Assembly: GCA_013334735.1 (NCBI GenBank)
Contig: JAAXXA010000048.1
Location: 1 to 11,047, forward strand
Origin: Bacteroidota bacterium
GTDB taxonomy: Bacteria > Bacteroidota > Bacteroidia > Bacteroidales > CG2-30-32-10
Length of the DNA stretch: 11,047 nucleotides
Direction of reading: 5' to 3'
Shown: one piece after another, positions 6,733-11,047 of the stretch
How the letters are laid out: each line of letters starts with the position of its first letter
Position numbering within the stretch: the first letter of the stretch is position 1
The notes under the pieces: model-generated
Seen by the model: only the letters and a program-made list of their open reading frames with translations
Databases searched by the model: none
Told to the model about the DNA's origin: nothing
Program-made: the position numbers and the translations under genes

Positions 6733-8697
6733 ATGGCAAACGGCTCATCATTCAAAAAAGTAACTGCTACATCTCTTATAGTTTCGCTTGGAATTATATA
6801 TGGTGATATAGGCACCAGTCCTTTATATGTCCTGCGGGCGATAATAGGTGAAAGAACAATCGATTTAAACCTTGTTTATGGAGGTGTTTCCTGTATTTTC
6901 TGGACGCTTGTTTTTCAAACTACCATCAAGTATATCTGGCTTACCCTAAAAGCTGATAATGATGGGGAAGGAGGAATATTTTCTTTATATGCTTTAGTGC
7001 GAAGATATGGAAAAAAGTTGGTCATCCCAACTATACTTGGAGCAACCACACTATTGGCAGATGGAATTATTACTCCTCCTATTACAGTTGCATCGGCAAT
7101 TGAAGGACTTGGAATGGTAAAAGGCTTAGAAAATACAATTGTTGCTGGTGATTCATTTACTATTGGAATTGTGATAATTATTTTATCACTGTTATTTTTC
7201 TTTCAACGTTTTGGCACGCAAGCTATTGGTAAATCATTTGGTCCTGTTATGGTAATATGGTTTACAATGTTGTTTGTAATAGGTATGAGCCAAATTTGTC
7301 AATACCCGGATGTTATAAAAGCTCTTAGCCCACATTATGCTTATAATTTATTGGTGCATTATCCTAAAGGGTTTTGGTTGTTAGGAGCTGTGTTTTTAGC
7401 AACAACAGGCGCTGAAGCATTATATTCTGATTTAGGACATTGCGGTAGGAAAAATATTCGCATTACATGGGTATTTGTAAAAGTTTGTTTGATGGCTAAC
7501 TATATCGGTCAATCTGCATGGATTATGAATCAGGGAAAACCACTTTTGTCTGGTCGTAATCCGTTTTTTGAAATGATGCCTCATTGGTTTTTAATTCCGG
7601 GTATCATTATCGCCACAGCAGCTGCTATCATAGCTTCACAAGCGCTTATTAGCGGAAGTTTTACACTCATTCACGAAGCAATGAACCTTAATTTTTGGCC
7701 ACGTGTTACAGTTAGGCAACCTACTGAAACAAAAGGTCAAATTTACATTCCAAGTGTCAACATTATTCTTTGGATAGGTTGTATCCTTATGATTTTATAC
7801 TTCAGGTCATCTGCACACATGGAGGCGGCTTATGGTTTTTCTATAACTCTTGCTATGATGATGACAACTGTTTTATTAAGTTATTTTTTACTTTACAAAT
7901 TAAAATGGAACAAATACTTGGTTTATGCTTTACTGCTTCTTTTCGCTACAGTTGAAATATCATTTTTTATTGCAAATGTTGTAAAAATAAAAGAAAGATG
8001 GATGTTCTTGTTCTTTGAATTATTCATTTTTATGACAATGTATGTTTGGTTTTATGCCAGAAAAATCAACAACCGTTTTATAAAATTCATTGACCTTGGA
8101 AAATTCGTAAATCAGATAAAAGAATTATGTGAAGATGATTCTATTCCAAAATTTTCTACTCATTTGATTTATCTCACTAAAGCAAATAATCGCCATGAGA
8201 TAGAGGAAAAAATTATCAAATCAATTTTTGCTAAAAAACCTAAGAGAGCAGATGTGTATTGGTTTGTTCACATTAACCGAATCGAAAAACCTTACACCCT
8301 CACTTACGATGTTTCTGAATTGGTTGATGACAAAGTGATCAAGGTAAACATAAATGTTGGTTTCCGTATTCAGCCCCGAACGGAGTTGTATTTCAAAAAA
8401 ATTGTACAAGATTTAGTTGTCAATAAAGAATTGAATTTACATATACGGTCGGATGGCTCTACAAAATATAACAATGAACCCGATTTTAAATTTGTTGTAA
8501 TTGAAAAATTTCTTTCAGTAGAAAATGAATTTACACTTCGTGAAGGACTACTGCTTAACTCCTATTTTTTCTTAAAGCGTTTAGGGCAAAGTGATGAAAA
8601 AGCTTTCGGGCTTGATAAAAGTGATGTTATGATAGAGCATGTCCCTTTAATATATCAACCTGCCGCTAATATACAATTGACACGGTGTAAAAAATGA
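6733..8697 (+). CDS. kup: Kup-family low-affinity potassium uptake transporter
   Basis: This 654-residue protein (E. coli Kup is 622) has the family signatures at the N-terminus: GIIYGDIGTSPLYVLRAI (20-37), ADNDGEGGIFSLYALVRRYG (74-93), LLADGIITPPITVASAIEGL (107-126). It also has LATTGAEALYSDLGHCGRKNIR (222-243) and ASQALISGSFTLIHEAMNLNFWPRV (301-325). About twelve membrane helices lie within residues 15-442, followed by a soluble, mixed alpha/beta cytoplasmic tail of about 210 residues. Family knowledge: Kup proteins import K+ with H+ across the inner membrane; in some Gram-positive bacteria homologues bind c-di-AMP, but no such site is claimed here. The start codon opens the conserved region without extra sequence. 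The stop overlaps the next gene by 4 bases (ATGA), implying translational coupling to the small protein downstream. Confidence 0.96.
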   Translation: MANGSSFKKVTATSLIVSLGIIYGDIGTSPLYVLRAIIGERTIDLNLVYGGVSCIFWTLVFQTTIKYIWLTLKADNDGEGGIFSLYALVRRYGKKLVIPTILGATTLLADGIITPPITVASAIEGLGMVKGLENTIVAGDSFTIGIVIIILSLLFFFQRFGTQAIGKSFGPVMVIWFTMLFVIGMSQICQYPDVIKALSPHYAYNLLVHYPKGFWLLGAVFLATTGAEALYSDLGHCGRKNIRITWVFVKVCLMANYIGQSAWIMNQGKPLLSGRNPFFEMMPHWFLIPGIIIATAAAIIASQALISGSFTLIHEAMNLNFWPRVTVRQPTETKGQIYIPSVNIILWIGCILMILYFRSSAHMEAAYGFSITLAMMMTTVLLSYFLLYKLKWNKYLVYALLLLFATVEISFFIANVVKIKERWMFLFFELFIFMTMYVWFYARKINNRFIKFIDLGKFVNQIKELCEDDSIPKFSTHLIYLTKANNRHEIEEKIIKSIFAKKPKRADVYWFVHINRIEKPYTLTYDVSELVDDKVIKVNINVGFRIQPRTELYFKKIVQDLVVNKELNLHIRSDGSTKYNNEPDFKFVVIEKFLSVENEFTLREGLLLNSYFFLKRLGQSDEKAFGLDKSDVMIEHVPLIYQPAANIQLTRCKK

Positions 8698-9008
8698 TTT
8701 CATGGCATTCAAATAAAATAAAAAGTGATTTATCATTAGATTTATACAATAAATATTTCAACCTGAAAAACAAAAAGGTAGAAATAATTTTGAAAGATAA
8801 ATCCGTTTTAACAGGCGTGTTTATTGGATTTTTCAAAGGAGATGAAGATGCTCACGAACCTTACATAATAAAATGGCATTTAGTTGACGAAAATGATATA
8901 ATGTCAATGGGAATAGATATTTTTGGTTATATGACAGGAAAAATTGTTAAACAAACCGATATAGTTGAGATACGATTTTACGATGATAATTCTGTTATGA
9001 AATTCTAA
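8694..9008 (+). CDS. Small uncharacterised protein with Sm/Hfq-like pattern
   Basis: This is a 104-residue soluble protein with no family I can name. Residues 26-46 (NKKVEIILKDKSVLTGVFIGF) follow the Sm1 pattern: alternating hydrophobics, a charged turn, then a strand with a key Gly. Residues 81-95 (TGKIVKQTDIVEIRF) resemble the closing Sm2-type strand pair (I-V...D-I-V-E-I). The middle segment (DAHEPYIIKWHLVDEND) would be extra loop or strands. A small five-stranded barrel is therefore plausible, but RNA binding is only a guess; other SH3-like barrels would look similar. The ATG overlaps the kup stop by 4 bases, so it is almost certainly translated after kup from one transcript and may act with the transporter or simply share its expression. 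It ends 5 bases from the convergent deaminase gene. Confidence 0.75.
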   Translation: MISWHSNKIKSDLSLDLYNKYFNLKNKKVEIILKDKSVLTGVFIGFFKGDEDAHEPYIIKWHLVDENDIMSMGIDIFGYMTGKIVKQTDIVEIRFYDDNSVMKF

Positions 9009-9013
9009 TTTTA

Positions 9014-9514
9014 CTATTGTTTATCGTATTTTAAAATCTCATCATTCACGTATTCTAATGATACTTTAGCTAATCGGAACATTTCCTCGGATTCGGTTCC
9101 ATCGTGGTATTTTTTTTCACAAACAACTCTAGTTATACCGCAATTTATTATAAGCATTGCGCATATCCGGCAAGGTGTCATTCGGCAATATAGCGTTCCT
9201 CCCTGAAGCGAAATGCCAAGTTTCGCAGCCTGACAAATAGCATTTTGTTCGGCATGAACTGTTCTTACACAATGTTGGGTAATACTGCCATCTTCATGTA
9301 ACATTTGCTTCATCTGGTGTCCAATTTCATCGCAATGTGGCAATCCAATTGGCGAACCTACATAACCGCTTACTAAAAGTTGCCTGTCGCGCGCAATCAC
9401 ACAACCACTTCTGCCCCTGTCGCAGGTAGCGCGTTTTGCTACAGTATTGGCAATTTCCATGAAATATTCATCCCATGTAAGTCGCTTAAATGTTTCGCTT
9501 TGATTTTCGCTCAT
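9014..9514 (-). CDS. dCMP deaminase/cytidine deaminase-family zinc enzyme
   Basis: This 166-residue zinc-dependent deaminase has the catalytic set HAEQN (His87, Glu89) and TPCRICA (Cys115, Cys118). The substrate-side motif reads SGYVGSPIGLPHCDEIGH (49-66), where many dCMP deaminases have GYNG; here Val replaces the Asn. Family knowledge: dCMP deaminases convert dCMP to dUMP and feed thymidylate synthesis; ComEB belongs to the same family. Substrate dCMP is likely but not proved, given the GYVG variant. The next gene on the same strand, upstream across a 301-base repeat-filled gap, is a P-loop kinase that may also act on nucleotides. The start at 9514 gives a normal-length N-terminus, with the conserved WDEYFMEIA beginning at residue 14. 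The stop lies 5 bases from that of the convergent gene, with no terminator between them. Confidence 0.88.
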   Translation of the reverse strand: MSENQSETFKRLTWDEYFMEIANTVAKRATCDRGRSGCVIARDRQLLVSGYVGSPIGLPHCDEIGHQMKQMLHEDGSITQHCVRTVHAEQNAICQAAKLGISLQGGTLYCRMTPCRICAMLIINCGITRVVCEKKYHDGTESEEMFRLAKVSLEYVNDEILKYDKQ

Positions 9515-9590
9515 AATTATTCTATAGATTGCTTAAATTAATATTTTTTACAAATTGAAATCCAATGTCGTTTAGTTGAGCATATCCCTG

Positions 9591-9681
9591 TTGTCATATC
9601 GAACACCTCTTTCATCGGGGTAAACTCCGTGAGATATCTAAAGCTCCGAAAATAGATTTCTCCTGTTAGTCGAAATGACAA
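9591..9681. repeat. 91-base palindromic (MITE-like) intergenic repeat
   Basis: The element begins TTGTCATATCGAACA and ends with the complement of TTGTCATTTCGACTA, giving 15-base terminal inverted repeats with 12 matches. A second inner pair, GAGATATCT (9631-9639) and AGATTTCTC (9654-9662), matches at 8 of 9. It has no coding capacity. The strings TCGAAATGAC and AGATTTCTC are, from general knowledge, hallmarks of a palindromic repeat found many times between genes in Bacteroidota. No clear target duplication was seen at its ends. Confidence 0.65.
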
Positions 9682-9726
9682 TTAAAATCTTAACTAAACT
9701 ACTTTGAATGGTATTCAGTAAATGTT

Positions 9727-9783
9727 GGTAATCGTTAACCGGATGACTTTACATTGATTACCGACCACCGATTACCGATTACG
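9727..9783. repeat. Heptamer tract with imperfect inverted repeat
   Basis: Four adjacent 7-base units, GATTACC, GACCACC, GATTACC, GATTACG, occupy 9756-9783. Upstream, GTAATCGTTAACCGG (9728-9742) is complementary at 13 of 15 positions to 9768-9782, so part of the tract can fold back. It lies just downstream of the kinase gene (minus strand) and could weakly terminate it, but there is no T-run in the right place. The rest of the 9515-9815 gap shows only AT-rich sequence besides the palindromic element at 9591-9681. Confidence 0.55.
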
Positions 9784-9815
9784 TGATTCCCAAATTTATC
9801 TAGTGTTCAGTATAG

Positions 9816-10379
9816 TTATTTTATTTTAAAAATATAATCAATAACGGCATCAACCTTTTCTTCTAGTTCCTCAACTGTTTCATCGTTTTCAAAAATATAA
9901 TCAGCCATTTCTATACATTTTGAAAGGTTCTGTTTGTTAGGATCGGAAGATTGCATTTCTCTTTTTTCGTTTTCTAAAAATGTTTCTAATGAAACATTAT
10001 CAGTCTCTGAATTTCTTTTATGTATCCTTTCGTAACGTATGATTGCAGGTGCATCAATAGCAAACAAATAAAAAATTCCTTTGGTTTTCAGAGTTTCTGC
10101 CTCACCCGGCGTACGAATACTTTCGATTATACAGTTTTTCCCTGATTTCGCAGCTCTTTCAAACAACTGTTCCACGATATAACTTGGCGAATGCTTCGCC
10201 CTTAGCTCGTTTGCAACCACCATCATAGAATCGCGGTTGACAGGCATATTACGTTTTTCAATTTTTTCAATAAGGAAAGCTCTTACCGAGTAATGATCAA
10301 ATCCTTTCTTTTTAGTAAGAAAATCAACAATGGTTCCTTTTCCTGCTCCCAAAGTTCCTGTTATTCCTATTATTATCAT
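9816..10379 (-). CDS. P-loop kinase, dephospho-CoA kinase/UPF0200-like
   Basis: This 187-residue P-loop protein has Walker A GTLGAGKGT (8-16), a substrate-side helix VRAFLIEKIEKRNMPVN (32-48), ANELRAKHSPSYIVEQL (56-72), and a buried strand ending in IIESIRTPGE (84-93) where related kinases have a Walker B-like D/E-x-x-R. A lid-type segment, RYERIHKRN (115-123), comes next, then ADYIFENDETVEELEEKV (159-176). This order matches dephospho-CoA kinases and especially the archaeal UPF0200 proteins (ELRxKH...IDGIR...ADYxIxNxGTxEE). The substrate is unknown; a nucleoside-monophosphate kinase role would suit the deaminase gene on the same strand, but that is inference. The start at 10379 places Met directly before the first strand (IIIGITG). 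Its 5' end lies only 6 bases from a GC-rich repeat arm, so its original leader or promoter may have been displaced. Confidence 0.8.
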   Translation of the reverse strand: MIIIGITGTLGAGKGTIVDFLTKKKGFDHYSVRAFLIEKIEKRNMPVNRDSMMVVANELRAKHSPSYIVEQLFERAAKSGKNCIIESIRTPGEAETLKTKGIFYLFAIDAPAIIRYERIHKRNSETDNVSLETFLENEKREMQSSDPNKQNLSKCIEMADYIFENDETVEELEEKVDAVIDYIFKIK

Positions 10380-10385
10380 ATTTTT

Positions 10386-10412
10386 TTACCGCTAAGACGC
10401 AGAGGCGCAAAG
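10386..10412. repeat. Inverted-repeat arm left of the GxxExxY gene
   Basis: The arm contains ACCGCTAAGACGCAGAGG and ends CGCAAAG. It matches the reverse complement of 10888-10914 at 20 of 27 positions. It is clearly more GC-rich than its surroundings and sits between the kinase start codon and the stop codon of the GxxExxY gene. Confidence 0.7.
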
Positions 10413-10413
10413 T

Positions 10414-10818
10414 TTAAAAATTATTTACAAATCTTTTAAATCCATCTTTTATAACAGGCACATTGAAGTTTATCAAAAACCCAAGACATTTATCAGCAAG
10501 TTTTAGATAAGAAATAATTTGTGCATGATGCACAGGTAAAAAATTTTCAACAGCTTTAATCTCCAGTATTATTTCATCTTCAACTAATATATCTATTCTA
10601 AAATCTTTTGATAAATTAACGCCTCTATATTGAAGAGGTATAGACACTTCTGTTTTAACTAGCAATCCTCTTTTTTGCAACTCATATACGAGACACAAAA
10701 CATAAATTGACTCCAAAAGCCCAGGTCCCATTTCTTTATGAACAGTAATGCAGGCATCAAGTATGATACTTGATATTTTATTCAATTCTTCTCTTGTCAT
10801 TTTATTGAATCTCTGCAT
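10414..10818 (-). CDS. GxxExxY protein (PD-(D/E)XK superfamily)
   Basis: This complete 134-residue member of the GxxExxY family is named for the motif seen at G33-L-L-E36-S-I-Y39 within HKEMGPGLLESIY. The remainder has a PD-(D/E)XK nuclease-like core: FRIDILVE (Asp76), LEIKAVE (Glu86, Lys88), and HHAQIISYLKL (Gln100), ending in the typical LGFLINFNVPVIKDGFKRFVN. Family knowledge: these small proteins are scattered widely in bacteria, are often present in several copies, have no established function, and frequently sit beside short CGCAGAGACGCAGAG-like repeats. That is the situation here, with arms at 10386-10412 and 10888-10914. The start at 10818 was chosen as the first ATG; a second Met at residue 7 (10800) is equally possible because family homology begins near residue 10. 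The gene lies between the lptE-like gene and the kinase gene and looks like an inserted unit. Confidence 0.92.
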   Translation of the reverse strand: MQRFNKMTREELNKISSIILDACITVHKEMGPGLLESIYVLCLVYELQKRGLLVKTEVSIPLQYRGVNLSKDFRIDILVEDEIILEIKAVENFLPVHHAQIISYLKLADKCLGFLINFNVPVIKDGFKRFVNNF

Positions 10819-10887
10819 TTATTATTTTAATAATGTTTTGTTACGGAGTTTATTTATAAACTTATACAAATTTCCAACAGATTTATT

Positions 10888-10914
10888 TTTTGCGTCTTCG
10901 CGTCTCTGCGGTTA
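10888..10914. repeat. Inverted-repeat arm right of the GxxExxY gene
   Basis: This arm reads TTTTGCGTCTTCGCGTCTCTGCGG on the plus strand; its reverse complement, containing CCGCAGAGACGCGAAGACGC, parallels the left arm. It starts 69 bases upstream of the GxxExxY start codon and ends three bases before the stop codon of the LptE-like gene. Confidence 0.7.
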
Positions 10915-10917
10915 AAT

Positions 10918-11047
10918 TTACCAGTTAACTACCGACTTATTGAAAACATCTTCAACCAAAGCCTCGTCAATATCTTTGATAAGCGTTTCTTCTACCGCCG
11001 ACAAGCTGAGGGAACTTTGATAATCGCTATATCTGGAAAAGCTTTGT
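10918..11047 (-). CDS. lptE: C-terminal end of a probable LptE lipoprotein
   Basis: An open minus-strand frame enters from the right edge and ends at TAA (10918-10920), giving 42 residues that finish EALVEDVFNKSVVNW. The stretch FSRYSDYQSSLSLSAVEETLI before it, followed by a helix and a final aromatic, resembles the C-terminal end of the Bacteroidota LptE-type LPS-assembly lipoprotein, which forms the outer-membrane plug complex with LptD. Only about a quarter of the protein is visible and there is no lipobox in view, so the identification rests on the C-terminal pattern alone. The coding status is firmer than the name. The GxxExxY unit begins directly after its stop codon. Confidence 0.55.
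   Translation of the reverse strand, partial: QSFSRYSDYQSSLSLSAVEETLIKDIDEALVEDVFNKSVVNW

Noticed and set aside
9009..9013. Bidirectional terminator between the convergent genes
   Set aside because: Only five bases separate the stop codons and no hairpin spanning them was found.
1..11047. A defence island or toxin-antitoxin system built from the DUF1016 and GxxExxY nuclease-like genes
   Set aside because: They are about 6 kb apart, on opposite strands, each surrounded by housekeeping genes, with no methylase, helicase, antitoxin or effector nearby.

Overview
The window looks like a chromosomal segment of an AT-rich Bacteroidota (Bacteroidales-like) bacterium. The evidence is as follows. Start codons mostly lack a Shine-Dalgarno sequence and follow A/T-rich stretches. 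A promoter of the Bacteroidota TTTG-N19-TAnnTTTG type precedes gatE. The gene families (Maf next to a UbiA-type prenyltransferase, Kup, an LptE-like C-terminus, DUF1016 nuclease, GxxExxY protein) and the short intergenic repeats are typical of that phylum. No rRNA, tRNA, CRISPR array, transposase or phage gene was seen.

Left part (1-1324, minus strand): a UbiA-family prenyltransferase resembling digeranylgeranylglyceryl-phosphate synthase, followed 14 bases later by a Maf-family nucleotide pyrophosphatase that runs off the left edge. A 131-base divergent promoter region separates them from the plus-strand genes.

Centre (1456-6079, plus strand): genes for both subunits of the archaeal-type Glu-tRNA(Gln) amidotransferase, gatE and gatD. 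This transamidosome is normally regarded as archaeal, so it is the most striking feature here. A DUF1016/YhcG-type PD-(D/E)XK nuclease gene sits between the two subunit genes. It carries a pair of mutually inverted palindromic repeats in frame. Degenerate 9-base repeats precede it.

A 653-base gap (6080-6732) has no convincing gene but holds two heptamer tandem-repeat tracts, an inverted repeat, and a common dispersed motif.

Right-centre (6733-9008, plus strand): a kup potassium transporter, overlapped by 4 bases by a small unknown protein with an Sm/Hfq-like sequence pattern. This converges on a dCMP/cytidine deaminase-family gene with only 5 bases between stop codons.

Right part (9014-11047, all minus strand): the deaminase, a repeat-filled gap (a 91-base palindromic element and a heptamer tract), a P-loop kinase resembling dephospho-CoA kinase/UPF0200, a GxxExxY protein gene bracketed by inverted GC-rich repeats, and the C-terminal end of a probable LptE lipoprotein.

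Functionally, the window mixes housekeeping genes (tRNA-Gln charging, K+ uptake, nucleotide and lipid metabolism, outer-membrane assembly) with small accessory insertions at operon joints. No new defence or biosynthetic system is evident. The best candidates for novelty are the bacterial GatDE pair with its embedded nuclease, the Kup-coupled Sm-like protein, and the repeat-bounded GxxExxY unit.
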